Shown here: one piece after another, positions 10,209-21,161 of the stretch | Layout: every line of letters starts with the position of its first letter | Numbering within the stretch: the stretch's first letter is position 1 | Origin: Leguminivora glycinivorella | Taxonomy: Eukaryota > Arthropoda > Insecta > Lepidoptera > Tortricidae | DNA: 64,000 bases | Assembly (NCBI RefSeq): GCF_023078275.1 | Contig: NC_062992.1 | Coordinates: 13,033,706-13,097,705, forward strand | Direction of reading: 5' to 3' | Notes under the pieces: model-generated | Database searches by the model: none | What the model was told of the DNA's origin: nothing | Seen by the model: only the letters and a program-made list of their open reading frames with translations | Position numbers and translations under genes: made by a program

Positions 10209-12113
10209 GCCATCAAATATTTTAATGATACAACTTTAAAATTAAATAATCGTTACACGGTAAGCTGGCCTTGGATAACTTATCCACCGGATTTACCTAA
10301 TAATTTTGGAATGGCTTTTGGTCGTTTATCAAGCTTATTGAAGCGTATGAATCAAGATACGTTATTAGCATACAGCGATACGTTTAAAGAACAATTAGAT
10401 AAAGGTATAATAGAAGTTGTACCTACTTCAAGAACGTCAACGGGTAACGTCGTTCACTACTTACCTTTCCATGGAGTACGTCACCGAGGAAAACCTATGA
10501 GAATAGTTTATGATGCTAGCTCTAAGAGTAGCAAAGACACCAAGAGTCTGAACGAATGTTTGTACAGAGGACCACTCATGTTAGAAGACCTCACTGGCTT
10601 ACTTATAAAATTTAGAACTCATCGGATAGGTTTAACCTCAGATATTGAAAAGGCGTTTTTACAGATGGTGTTACACAAGAAGGATCGTGATGTAACCAGA
10701 TTCTTGTGGCTCAAAGATACCTCTAAACCGGTATCTCAAGACAACCTACTATACCTTAGGTTTTGTAGAGTTCCATTTGGCGTCATTTCATCACCGTTTT
10801 TGCTTAATGCGACTATTAAGCACCACCTGTCCAACGCAGAAGATCAGCAAGTCAGACAGAAAGCAAATGACATATATGTGGATAACTTTGTTTCGGGTAC
10901 CGACACTACGGATGAGGCGATGAAACTCTACAAAAATCTAAAAGGATCTTTTCAAGACATTTCAATGTCACTCAGGGATTGGAGTTCGAATTCTAGGGAA
11001 TTTATGAAGAAAGTCTCTGATACATGTAAAGAAGATAAAGTAAAGGTACTTGGTTTGGAATGGGACATCAAAAAGGATACTCTCCAGTTGAAACCTAACT
11101 TACAAGAAGAAGCTGTCACGAAAAGAGGAATACTGAAAACTATTGCATCAATCTACGATCCATGTGGTTATGCAGTACCTTATACCCTATCATGTAAACT
11201 CTTTTTACAAGAGCTTTGGAAAGCTGGAGTGTCATGGGACTCACCATTATCAAGCGAACTAACGGAAGAATGGAACAAGATCCGACAGAACTTAGAAGCC
11301 ATTAGGAAGGTGTCGGTGGACAGATGCTACATGAAGACACCAGTGGGAAAAGGCTACCAACTACACTGTTTCACCGATGCCTCTCTACAGGCTTATGCAG
11401 CATCAGTCTTTTTAGTTTGCGGCTCGGAGAAAAGCTTCATTATTGGTAAATCCCGTCTGATACCAATAAAGGATCAGGAGAGTCTCAAGATACCCCGTCT
11501 TGAACTTTTAGGAGTACTGATTGGCAGTAGACTGATAAAGTTTGTTCTTAAGTTTCTCCAGCAGAAGATAGTAAGGCAAGTCTTATGGACCGACAGCCAG
11601 ATCGTCATAGAATGGTGCAAATCTGACAAGCTATTGCCACCCTTCGTTGCCAGGCGGATAGAAGAGATCAAAACAAATAAAGATCTGGAGATCAGATACC
11701 TTCCATCAGACCTAAATCCAGCTGACGTCGGCACCAGACCCACCTGTTCAAGAGAGGACAGGGAGAAATGGCTGAGTGGTCCACAATTTATAGTTCAAGA
11801 TCCGAAGACGTGGCCAACAACTTCTGGCGGTGGACCAACCAGTTCTCTCTTGATTGGGGAGGGTCTTGGGATCCAAGAAGACGAAGAACTGATGGAAATA
11901 GTTGATCCAGACATACACAATGTTAGTCCGATGGAAACGGAGGAGAGTACAACTACAAAGGAAGTAGCGAGTCAAGACAATGATCAGATGCCGGATCAGT
12001 TACTAAATTTGAAAGAAATTCAAGCTGAATACTTTCCTCTAGAGGTAGAAGGAAAGGTAACTAGTCTAAGTTTGAATTTAGGCGTATTTAAAGACATAGC
12101 GAACAAGGCATAG
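10206..12113 (+). CDS. pol: BEL/Pao polyprotein fragment: reverse transcriptase, A17 region, RNase H
   Basis: The frame is open from 10206, just after a stop; the first Met is at 10311. The pre-RT motif around FGMAFGRLSSLL is followed by RT (VYDASSKS, DIEKAFLQM, and YVDNFVSG as the catalytic box). Next come the Pao A17-type region (LGLEWD, SIYDPCG) and RNase H residues (FTDAS, RLELL, LWTDSQ). It makes element cDNA and removes RNA from hybrids. The natural polyprotein continues into integrase, but a LINE insertion at 12100 ends the frame at 12113. Gag and protease are absent upstream, so this copy cannot move on its own. Confidence 0.88.
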   Translation, partial: KAIKYFNDTTLKLNNRYTVSWPWITYPPDLPNNFGMAFGRLSSLLKRMNQDTLLAYSDTFKEQLDKGIIEVVPTSRTSTGNVVHYLPFHGVRHRGKPMRIVYDASSKSSKDTKSLNECLYRGPLMLEDLTGLLIKFRTHRIGLTSDIEKAFLQMVLHKKDRDVTRFLWLKDTSKPVSQDNLLYLRFCRVPFGVISSPFLLNATIKHHLSNAEDQQVRQKANDIYVDNFVSGTDTTDEAMKLYKNLKGSFQDISMSLRDWSSNSREFMKKVSDTCKEDKVKVLGLEWDIKKDTLQLKPNLQEEAVTKRGILKTIASIYDPCGYAVPYTLSCKLFLQELWKAGVSWDSPLSSELTEEWNKIRQNLEAIRKVSVDRCYMKTPVGKGYQLHCFTDASLQAYAASVFLVCGSEKSFIIGKSRLIPIKDQESLKIPRLELLGVLIGSRLIKFVLKFLQQKIVRQVLWTDSQIVIEWCKSDKLLPPFVARRIEEIKTNKDLEIRYLPSDLNPADVGTRPTCSREDREKWLSGPQFIVQDPKTWPTTSGGGPTSSLLIGEGLGIQEDEELMEIVDPDIHNVSPMETEESTTTKEVASQDNDQMPDQLLNLKEIQAEYFPLEVEGKVTSLSLNLGVFKDIANKA

Positions 12114-12373
12114 CGTATTTAAAGGCGGGTTTCTGTGTGGTGACGGGTTAAGAATTTCACCACCCCCTTTCTTCCCGTGGGTGTCGTAGAAGGCGACTAT
12201 GGGATATGGGTTCAATTGTGGCGTAGGCGAGAGGCTGGCAACCTGTCACTGCAATGTCACAGTTTCGTTTTCTTTCAACCCCTTATTTGCCAAGAGTGGC
12301 ACTGAAGCTTTAGTAGTTTCATGTGTTCTGCCTACCCCTTTATGGGATACAGGCGTGATTGTATGTATGTATG
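12100..12373 (+). mobile_element. LINE 3'-end insertion with 12-bp target duplication
   Basis: Target duplication TTAAAGACATAG flanks it at 12088-12099 and 12374-12385. The insert has the familiar lepidopteran non-LTR tail (GGTGTCGTAGAAGGCGACTA, GGCTGGCAACCTGTCACTGC) ending in repeated TATG. It splits the BEL/Pao pol into two frames. The insert is itself open in the frame of the downstream integrase, so about the first 58 codons of the next ORF are LINE-derived. Confidence 0.9.
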
Positions 12374-14091
12374 TTAAAGACATAGATGAGTTACTGAGGT
12401 GTAAAGGTCGTATGAAACACGCAGACTGGTCATTTGATAAACGCTACCCTATACTTATACCGAAAGATTCAGATTTCACCAACGAAATTATAATGAAGAC
12501 TCATCAAGAAAATAAGCATGTTGGAGTAAGTCACACGCTAGACAAGATAAGGGAAACTTACTGGATACCACAAGGAAGAAGCCAAGTTCAGAAGATTTTG
12601 AGGAAGTGCTCCGAATGTATGAAGCATGACGGAGGGCCATATAAACTACCGGAAACTCCTGCGTTACCAAAAGAGAGGGTCAATTATAGCTCTCCATTCA
12701 CATACGTTGGTACCGACTATCTGGGACCACTTCTAGTTAACAATGGGAATGGCAATTGTAAAAGGTGGATTAGCCTCTACACATGCTTAGCCGTAAGAGC
12801 CATTCACTTAGAAGTTGTAAAGGACTTAACTGCGGAAGAAGGTTTAATGGCCTTACGTAGAATGATTTCAGCAAGAGGTGTACCTACCTTAATAACGTCT
12901 GATAATGCGGCTCACTACAAGTTACTCTCAGAGATTCTTCAGAACCCATACTGCGTAGAGAAAGAGATAAAATGGAAATTTATACCACAATTAGCACCAT
13001 GGCATGGAGGATTCTATGAGAGATTAGTTGGTTTAGTTAAAAACTGTATGAAGAAAACATTACAGAAACATTTGTTGAATGACACCCAGCTAGTAACAGC
13101 GGTGAAAGAAATAGAAGCAGTTCTTAACACAAGACCCTTAACTTACGTAGATTCAGAGCCGGATCATGTACTAAAACCTTCAGACTTTCTTACCATGGGA
13201 AAGTGTATCATTATGGAAACTTCAGATAAGGATCCTACAACGTCGCAAGGGACGGTGACTAAGGACCACTTAATTAAAGGTTGGAAGAAAGCACGGATAA
13301 TTCTACGAGAATTTAAAGAGATGTTTGAGAACCGGTATCTCCTAAATTTGAGAGAAAGATATTCCCACCATCCTAAAGAACCTAGAGTAACATCAAAGTT
13401 AGCACCTAAGATAGGTCAAATCGTGCAGATTAAAGGTGACACGAAGAACAGGATAAATTGGAAAGTTGGGAAAATAGTATCTTTAAAGGAAGGCGCCGAC
13501 GGTTTATGTAGGGTCGCCAAGGTACGAGTAGGAGATACAGAGTATACAAGATCTATCGCGCATCTCTACCCGCTAGAGATCGAAGATGGAGAAGAGCAGT
13601 GCAAACAAACATCATCTTATGACGAAAGTGTTGAAGAACCGGTGCAGCTTCCTGATCTTCCACGTCCATCAGGCAAGGATGACCAGACAGTGGAATCCCT
13701 CAACGACGTTGCTGAGCCTTCATCTGAGCAGAGATTCACTCATGAAGTTAGAGATCAGCAAGAAGAAGTACAGCCTCATGCCTCGCCAGTAGAGGGAAAG
13801 TGTTCCTCTAAACAAGCGGTTGAGTTTATGTCTAGTGAGTTAAACGAGCCTAAGCCTAAGTCTATGTCCGAACCAGAGCCACTCGCGGTCGTCGACCTCG
13901 AGTTTTACGACCAGAATGATCCCGAGTCACACCACCTAGAGGAAGTTACGCCAGAAGGACAACACGAAGAATCAAGACCTAAGAGAGCGGCAGCTCTCCG
14001 AGCCCTTGAGAAGATCAAGGAATGGACCAGCAATTTAGTCGCCGTGCTGCTGCCTGAGGCGGGGTGTGTCGCGACAGGCGCGAATATCTAA
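12199..14091 (+). CDS. pol: BEL/Pao integrase and DUF5641 region, with LINE-derived start
   Basis: Codons before about 12386 come from the inserted LINE tail. The retrotransposon part has an H2C2 zinc-binding segment (HVGVSHTLDKIRETYW and CSECMKHDG), then the integrase core with D in GTDYLG, D in TSDNAAHY and E in GGFYERLVG. DUF5641 follows (WKKARIILREFKEMF, KIGQIVQIKGD, RSIAHLYPLEI). The acidic C-terminal tail runs into the apparent 3' LTR (LTR-like TGTGTCGCGACAGG at about 14062). It would insert element cDNA into the genome. Translation as a separate protein is doubtful since the start lies in foreign DNA. Confidence 0.85.
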   Translation: MGYGFNCGVGERLATCHCNVTVSFSFNPLFAKSGTEALVVSCVLPTPLWDTGVIVCMYVKDIDELLRCKGRMKHADWSFDKRYPILIPKDSDFTNEIIMKTHQENKHVGVSHTLDKIRETYWIPQGRSQVQKILRKCSECMKHDGGPYKLPETPALPKERVNYSSPFTYVGTDYLGPLLVNNGNGNCKRWISLYTCLAVRAIHLEVVKDLTAEEGLMALRRMISARGVPTLITSDNAAHYKLLSEILQNPYCVEKEIKWKFIPQLAPWHGGFYERLVGLVKNCMKKTLQKHLLNDTQLVTAVKEIEAVLNTRPLTYVDSEPDHVLKPSDFLTMGKCIIMETSDKDPTTSQGTVTKDHLIKGWKKARIILREFKEMFENRYLLNLRERYSHHPKEPRVTSKLAPKIGQIVQIKGDTKNRINWKVGKIVSLKEGADGLCRVAKVRVGDTEYTRSIAHLYPLEIEDGEEQCKQTSSYDESVEEPVQLPDLPRPSGKDDQTVESLNDVAEPSSEQRFTHEVRDQQEEVQPHASPVEGKCSSKQAVEFMSSELNEPKPKSMSEPEPLAVVDLEFYDQNDPESHHLEEVTPEGQHEESRPKRAAALRALEKIKEWTSNLVAVLLPEAGCVATGANI

Positions 14092-15272
14092 TGCCACAAT
14101 ACGAATTTCCTAGCGGCAACACTGAACAGCGCCCTCGTGGGTGGAACTGTGGTAAGTTATTCCAACGTGGCAAGTAGTAAGGTTAAACCCGGTATGGCGC
14201 GAAGCGTGCGAGTGCATGAAAGTGTAAGATACAGTGAGGAAGCCCACAGCTGTCCTGAGTCGTCTAAAGCTAAGTATTTTATGTTACTTGGTGCTCGCAG
14301 TGGTGGTATGGTTTCTCTATGCAATGATCTCCTTAATAGAAGAACAGTAAGTTCGTATGAGTTTAGCTTGCCACGGAACCTGCCGTGGAAGCTATTCCTG
14401 AGACCATCTTAGGTAAGGCAGACTAGGTTTCTCTGTCTGGGTAAGACTTGACGTGCCCCAGCTCTCAACTCTGTCTGGGTAAGACTTGACGTGCCCCAGC
14501 TCTCAACTCTGTCTGGGTAAGACTTGACGTGCCCCAGCTCTCAACTCTGTCTGGGTAAGACTTGACGTGCCCCAGCTTTCAACTCCACCTGGGTAGACTT
14601 GACGTGCCCCAGCGTGCGAGAGGCCGTGGCGGCTTCGGCAGCCCGGCTAGAGGTGTGTCGATGTGCGGCAGTATACCTCGGCTCGGATGTTAGGCGTCCG
14701 AGTTATCCGACCTTTGATGTGTCGGCGGACTCCCCGCGGGGGGGGTCCTTGGAACCTTCGTCTGGCCGGGTAAGATGGTTCTCCTTTGCTGTAGAGATAA
14801 TCGTATATGTATGGTAGGTGATGGTTGTATGAGAATACCATATTCATGAGCAATTAAACCCACAGATCTCGGTGGTATACAACTAGCCGCCATAAGTAAA
14901 GCGAAGCAGATTGAAGCTCCCCTGGCCCAGGAGAAGTGGATCAGAGAGAGCGAGGACAAAGAATCCTTCATAGGAGATGAATGTATGTATGCTAAGCATT
15001 CTGTTACCCCTACACCCCCACATTAATATATTAGTGGCCGCCTTTCCCCTTTTACGGTCTTATTTATATACCGTACGTGGTTGGGGGAGAGTCGGCCACA
15101 AAACCCTTTACGGCACTGTTTTATATATATTTTTCCTTTTCATAAAACGTAGTGATTCAATGCTCTTTGCTTTTCATTATATGAAAAATTACTCTACAAG
15201 TACCGATCTCCGGTTCGTCATCGGGCGCGATGCAACGCATGGATGTAATCACCCCTATAGTGTTTATGGTTG
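14062..15272 (+). repeat. Apparent 3' LTR and downstream tail of the BEL/Pao element
   Basis: A purine-rich GAGGCGGGG precedes TGTGTCGCGACAGG, a plausible polypurine tract and LTR start. Within it, a 38-bp unit (with GACTTGACGTGCCCCAGC) repeats about five times at 14431-14620, followed by a GC-rich block. No matching 5' LTR exists in the window, so both ends are uncertain. Open frames here (14137-14412 and 14599-14817) show no domains. Confidence 0.5.
14431..14620 (+). repeat. 38-bp tandem repeat, five units
   Basis: GGGTAAGACTTGACGTGCCC recurs every 38 bp; the last unit is diverged (CACCTGGGTAGACTT). It lies in the LTR-like tail of the BEL/Pao element. Confidence 0.9.
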
Positions 15273-15700
15273 ACTGTCAATATCATATTTTGGAGGTTAT
15301 GTTGGTTTAATAAATCTGTTTTTGTACACAGAATTTCGTGTTTATTTATCGATTTAAATGAAAAAGTTGTACCAGCACGTCGTGTCTACGATGCTTAGGA
15401 ACTTTGAAGTTGATTCCCAGTGAATAAAAAAGACTTGCACTATCACTACACTACTTCGACTGAAACTTGTTATAGTTGAAACTATAAAGGTGCTGGAAGG
15501 TGCTTTCATATTTCATCTCTCACGTAAGTTGTTTTTCGGTTGTAGCTCCTTAAACGTATTTGCGTCTGTGTCCAACTTTATTCAAATCAAATTATAGAAT
15601 AGAATATCTTATTCGAGAACACTGTAAAGATAAATTACACATTATAACAGAAAAAGAAATGAATTGCCACAAAATGGCCTCATCTCAGCATGTTGCTGGT
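15273..15700 (+). promoter_or_regulatory. Upstream block of zinc-finger gene A
   Basis: This block is related to 51190-51790 upstream of gene C. Shared pieces include GGTTATGTT, AGAATTTCGT, GCGTCTACGA-like and CCAGTGAAT, and a later TCCAACT..ATTCAAATCAAAT-like string. Shared sequence at the same place in two paralogs suggests the promoter and an untranslated first exon. The exact transcription start and donor were not resolved. Confidence 0.45.
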
Positions 15701-15837
15701 GACTTCCAGCGCAGATGAGACCATCAAGTGAGAAAGAATGACGGAGGATAACAGACATACTTAGAACATTATATTTTAGCATTAAACTCACTAACTAGTA
15801 TGGCTCGGTGATCCAAAGACGATCTTGGCCTCCAAAA

Positions 15838-16286
15838 TAGGCTTGTGTCGTTCGTGAACTGTGAACTGTTAGGAATAAAATCCCATCAATGACCGAAATG
15901 AACTGAATCTTTCCAGGCTCTGAGATTCGGTCTTTGCTCATTTAGTTCAGTATAGGATCGGTGAGCGCGAGCGGTTTGGATCGAGAACGAGTGTGTGACT
16001 GCGCCGACCGAGAGCGAGAGCTAATTAGCAGAGCAACAAAAAAACGTCAAGTTTTCATATTAAACTTCGGCTACTTACAACCTTTGGGCCCGGAATGTTA
16101 CTATCTGTGGACTATTCGTATCATTTTGACACTATTCGGTCCCATTCGTTCTGATCTTTCCGACCGCAGTGGTCGCTGGTCTGGCTGAACTAAATGAGCA
16201 AAAGACCTAAAAGAGCGAACTAGTTCGTGGGAGCGATTGAACGAGATTGGAGCGCTTCGATCAATGAACAAAACGGCACAAGCCTA
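15838..16286 (+). mobile_element. hAT-type MITE, 449 bp, in 5' intron of gene A
   Basis: Terminal inverted repeats TAGGCTTGTG...CACAAGCCTA are flanked by an exact 8-bp duplication, CTCCAAAA, at 15830-15837 and 16287-16294. No coding capacity. A second copy in the opposite orientation lies in the intron of gene C (53426-53870). Eight-base duplications point to the hAT superfamily. Confidence 0.9.
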
Positions 16287-16625
16287 CTCCAAAATGAGAG
16301 CATGCCACTTAGGAATTACTTAAAATAACTTCTAATTCTGTTGATGTCTCAGTAACTTTAACTGCACCATTTGTCTCTTTTGTCTGTGGTATTTATTATT
16401 TCTATAGCTTCTACATTCTGCTGCACATACATGTCTTGTCTGAGGCAGTGTGCCCCTGAGGACGTTAAGAGGCTCCACACAGTGTGAGCAGTCATTCATG
16501 GCAATTTCCATGGCAAGCAATAACTAGTTATCGCTGTTGTGGTTGTTGTGACACTCCACAATTCCATTACCTACCTACTTGTATTGCAGGTTCTCACGGT
16601 GACCAGCTTGCAGAAGCACGATACA

Positions 16626-18923
16626 ATGTCACTAGCAACTGCAATGGAGGCAGAGGAGGTTTGTGTGAAGACGGAGCCCGGAGAGGTGTGTGTGAAGATG
16701 GAGCCTGGAGAGGTGTGTGTGAAGATGGAGCCCGGAGAGGGGTTTGTGAAGACAGAGCCTGGAGAGGTGTGTGTGAAGATGGAGCTTGAAGAAGTGTGTG
16801 TGAAGACAGAGCCTGGAGAGGTGTGTGTGAAGATGCAGCCCAGAAAGGCGTGTGTGACGGAGCCCGAAGAGGTGTACATGAAGACGGAGCCTAGAGAGGT
16901 GTGTGTGGCGGAGGTGCAGGTGCGCGAGGACAGCGCGCGGCGCGGAGTGAGCGCGGCGGCCGCGCAGGCCGGGCTGTACACCAACCACGAGGTCAAGGAC
17001 GAGCTCATTCTGGGCTCCGAAGAGTGGCACGGACCGCAAGTGCTCCCATTACCAGGTCAGTTTGCTATCTTGAGTAACCTAATAAAATATACTTTTATAT
17101 ATCTCTACATTGTATGGGAAAGTTCTTGTCAATTTTCAGTTTGTGGTTACCGACACAGAGTAGTAGCAACCCTAGACGTCACTTGCTGTCTAGCCGCGTG
17201 GAGAGAGTGTGGAACAGTTTGCCCGAAACCATAATCAGTGCACTCACAGTGAACTCTTAAAAACAGATTTGATAAATATTTATTCAATGCACAAAACACA
17301 AGTGCATCTGGACATTGACGCACGTATCAGCTTTAAGCTGCCTGTGCATTAACAAATAATATTAATAAATACGAATGGGATTGATTGGTACAAATTGTGG
17401 CGAATGAATATTTATTTTTGTCAAAATGGACCCTTTTCTCGCATGCTGTATTTTTTTTTTTCAAAATCTGTAAAAGCCAAGCATCATATCATCATGTGAG
17501 GGAAGGCCTTCTAAAATCGTTTTCGAGTAGCAACACGGGATCTGGTAGTTGCCCTCATTGACCTCTTGTCAAAATACGTGTTGTGTACATACCGTGTTTT
17601 GAATTTTCTAATGGGTCGACAAAGCGCATGTGACACCCCTTGAGTTGCAGGCGTCCATAGGTTACGGTGACCGCTTTCCATCAGGCTGGCCGTATACCTG
17701 TTTGCCATCGACGTAGTATAAAAAAAATGTATTTGTTAATGTTTGTTGCAGTGTGTTCGGACGGCAGCGCCGCCCGCGCCAGGGAACAGCTCGCGATGGC
17801 GGACTCCGTGGGACACGAGCGTCTCCGCGGCGACGCGACAGCTCACAGTGGAGGGAAACCATATGGCTGCGAACACTGTGACGAACGTTTTATAAATAAA
17901 TCCGCTTTAAAGAAACACATGCAGTGTACACACTTATCATCAGGACTCAAGAAATTTGCTTGTGATTTTTGTAGTTCTACGTTTCAAACCAAATTACTTG
18001 TAATAGAACACAAGAAAAGCGAACACGGTGTTATAAAGTTCATCTGCGCTGAATGTGAGTACACAACGTGCTCTAAGAAAGGTTTAGAGACTCATCTAAG
18101 GAGTCATTACAAGAACAAACGCAAAGAAAACTTACGGACTCACCAAACAACTAAAGGTAAGCCGTACAATTGTAGTCACTGCGACTACAAGTGCAGTAAA
18201 AAATCAGACTTGCAAAGACACCTGCTGATACACACTGGAGCGAAGCCATTTAAATGTAGCAATTGCGAGTACAGGTGCAGGCAGAAAGGACAGTTACGAG
18301 TTCACCAAAGAATCCATACAAATGAAAAGCCTTACAGTTGTAGCCATTGCGACTACAAGTGCAGTCATAGTTCAGCCTTACGAGTCCATGAGAGGACACA
18401 TACTGAGGCAAAGCCATTTAAATGTAGCAATTGCGAGTACAAGTGCAGGCGGAAAGATACCTTGCGAGCTCACCAACGGGTACACACAAGAGAGAAGCCG
18501 TACACTTGTATTCATTGCGACTACAAGTGTAGTTATAGTTCAAGGTTACGAGTCCATCTAAAGGTACATACTGGTGAGAAACCATTTGAGTGTAGCCACT
18601 GTGATTACAAATGCTGTCAGAAATCACACCTAACAAAACACCTGTTGACACATAGTAAGGCAAAGCCATTTAAATGTAGCAATTGCGAGTACAGGTGCAG
18701 GCGGAAAGATGCCTTGCGACTTCACCAAAAGGTACACACTAAAGAGAAGTCCTACACATGTAGTCATTGCGACTACAAGTGCAGCAATAGTTCAGCCTTA
18801 CGAGTCCATGTAAAGGTACATACTGGTGAGAAGCCATTTGAGTGTAGCCACTGTGATTACAAATGCAGTAGGAAATCACATTTAAAATCACATCAGAGGA
18901 TGCACACTGGAAAAATACCTTGA
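16626..18923 (+). CDS. C2H2 zinc-finger gene A, 12 fingers, two coding exons
   Basis: Coding exons are 16626-17055 (donor CCAG|GTCAGT) and 17752-18923 (acceptor TTGTTGCAG), 1602 nt or 533 residues. The start is the first ATG after the acceptor near 16589. Exon 1 encodes a nine-residue repeat (CVKTEPGEV type) with seven recognisable hydrophobic-K-x-E motifs, then a conserved linker (EDSARRGVSAAAAQAGLY, EVKDELILG). Exon 2 has 12 C2H2 fingers of the CSHCDYKCS/CSNCEYRC type with TGEKPF-like linkers; fingers 1-3 are more divergent and conserved among the paralogs. It likely binds DNA in the nucleus; the target is unknown. The frame stops at TGKIP, just before a readable remnant of a 13th finger, so it may be recently truncated. 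Confidence 0.88.
17056..17751 (+). repeat. Intron of gene A with two retroposon fragments
   Basis: At about 17155-17375 a LINE 3' end reads like the usual RVWNSLPE end of a reverse-transcriptase ORF, then an A-rich tail. At 17585-17735 a separate family occurs (GCGCATGTGACACC, GGTTACGGTGACCGCTTTCC, TGCCATCGACGTAGTATA and an A run). The second family recurs at 36570-36693. Confidence 0.6.
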
Positions 18924-20900
18924 AAATGTAGTAATCGTGACTACAGTGCAGCGGTATAGAGAGTCAACCAAATCTTGATGATTGAAAAATGGAGGGCTCA
19001 GCAGCCAATTGTCTTAATAAAACGCGTGCCTCCCTAAACCTTGACGTTGGCGGCATCTTCAACGAGCCATAACTCACATTGATTGAAAATACCTACAAGC
19101 GAGGGTTGAATTTCCATTGAAAATTTGAATTTGGGGCTTTTTTAGTGCCAAGATTTGGTTGAACGGTTGGAAGACACGAAATGACACACACTGGCGTGAA
19201 GCCTTTTGATTTGAGACAAGCCACTCTGATATCAAGTAATGTTGAAACGCGCACCTAATGATACATGTAATTTATCATTTGAATTTATTTTAGCCTGGCA
19301 GCTTGAACATGTCATGCTCGCTTAAAAGTCTTTGCTTAAGGTGGCGTCGTTGATCGGGTCGCCACTTTCCCGAATGAAGGTTGAGGGAGGCGATGGCTGT
19401 GATACGCGTCATGCTCGTGAACGGGTGCTGTCTGTGAAGACCGGTCTGTTTAATCTACCAGGGGCTATTAAAACGAATTAGTAACTTTAATCCTGATTTA
19501 TATTACACGCTTACCTCGGTTCTCGATTGTTTCTTTTTTTTAGTTAATATTTTAATTATATGATTTTGACTCTTGGAGACCCTAAGATACACCTCTGAGG
19601 ATAAATAGATTAAGTATACTATCATCATCATATCAGCCCTTTATCGCCCACTGCTGAGCATAGGCCTCTCTTCTAGTACGCCACTTGTCCCGGTCCTGAG
19701 CTGAAGTATACTATACATGTTATCTTAAGAGGGCTTTCATGTGAAAAATTGTGAAATCGCAACCGAGCGCTTAATCATACTGTGTGTTGTATCATATTAA
19801 AGAACTTTCCGAGTAGTTTACAAATATATAACATATTATAGGACTTTTTCTACTTGGTCTAACAAAATATGAGAAGTGGCAATAATTGTGACGGGGAAGG
19901 CTCGTTTTCAAAAAATTGCCTAAAATATATAATAGAAACTTATAATCTCTACGGCATAATATCAATTTTAGTAAACCTTGCAGATTAATTTTGTACGAAA
20001 ATAACTCCGATGTGATGTAGTTTTTAAAAGAAATTGTCACATAATTTTAGGTAATTTCTGAAAAAAATTGAATTCGTCTTAGCCTTGTTTACTCTTTTTA
20101 AAAGCCTTATAATAAAAATGTAGTCTGAAAAGTTTGTAGTACAGGATATACGTATTATAAATTTACCAGTTTCAGTATTCCAAATTTTACAAATAAGATC
20201 GACTAATCCAGCACTATACGCGGGTTTTCCTAAACGTGTATCTGAGAAAAATTCATAATTAATTGAACGAGTTATTTTTCTAAAATCCAGTCTGATAAGT
20301 ATCACAATAATAAGATGCTCTAATTGAAACATTAATTAAATATATCTATTAGATAACGGAAAGTGTAGTATTTCACCGACTAAAACTATCAATTTTAAAT
20401 TATTTTGACGTTTTTCTCGAAAGCAGCCTTAAGTTGTGACATTTAGAGTCATTGTCACATCTAAAGTAATTTTAGACTTTGATTTTTATGTCTGTTAATC
20501 AAGTTAATACTTTCTTATATTATGTGTAGTTTTAGTTGTAATTCGACTTGAAGAAACCTTATACATCTCTAATTAATTGTAGTAGCTTTATACATTAGGT
20601 AAAATTAGTATTGTATAAATTGTAATTTAAATTCAAATATAAAAATTATGTTAAAATGTATGTGGCGCGCGTTCTCACGGAACGCACGTTCGCACTTTCT
20701 ATTGTTACTTTACGACGCGAGTTTTTTTTTAAGGTTCATATGCGATGTCCGATTTTGAATGGCTAATAATGCTTAGTTTAATAGGCATCATGAATAAAAT
20801 AGGCCAATCTTATACTTACACAGATCTAGGTACTATTGATTAAATGCCACGGAAAAGTTCAATAAGTCTTGTGATACTTTAAGTTCTCGCGCTTTGTACA
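18924..20900. other. 3' flank of gene A and gene-free AT-rich DNA
   Basis: The first bases after the stop still encode a decayed finger (KCSNRDYSA). At 19620-19705 there is a repeat containing ATCAGCCCTTTATCGCCCAC and GCATAGGCCTCTC, a string I recognise as widespread in Lepidoptera. The remainder is AT-rich; short open frames at 19792-20332 (-) have no domain. Confidence 0.45.
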
Positions 20901-20927
20901 CATATTTAAACTACTGCGGAAACGAAT

Positions 20928-21161
20928 CACTGGATTGAGCTACACAAACCCAAAGTTCTTTCCACCGAGCGACACTATTATCCCCGGATTGTGAGGGAGG
21001 CGATCGAAATTAAAAAATATCCTAAAAACTTTAACAGGGAAGACGGGTATAGATTATCGCCAACATGGGGACCAGTGATTCAAATGTTCAAAGTGTTCAA
21101 ACCAAAAGATCTATCTTCGGACCAGTGCGCGGATGTTGTGAGTGCTGTGTGTCGTGCGTAG
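20928..21161 (+). pseudogene. Penelope-like element, C-terminal endonuclease fragment
   Basis: A frame with no start, ending at TAG 21159-21161, contains HYYPRIVREAIEIKKYP, FNREDGYRLSPTWGPVI. That pattern is typical of the end of the GIY-YIG endonuclease of Penelope-like elements. It is followed by GC-rich tail sequence (CCACGGCCAGTGCAACCTGG, CCGAAACGTTGGG) to about 21350, also typical of such element ends. 5' truncated and not functional. Confidence 0.6.

Larger units (their letters stand above)
9504..15272 (+). mobile_element. Rearranged BEL/Pao LTR retrotransposon
   Basis: Contains Pao-type reverse transcriptase, A17/RNase H, integrase and DUF5641 regions, plus an apparent 3' LTR. The gag and protease part is missing. 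In its place stand the 190-bp array and a second copy of part of the RT/RNase H region. A LINE tail is inserted between RNase H and integrase. No 5' LTR was found. The right border is set where sequence shared with zinc-finger gene C's upstream block begins (about 15273), so it is approximate. Confidence 0.85.
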
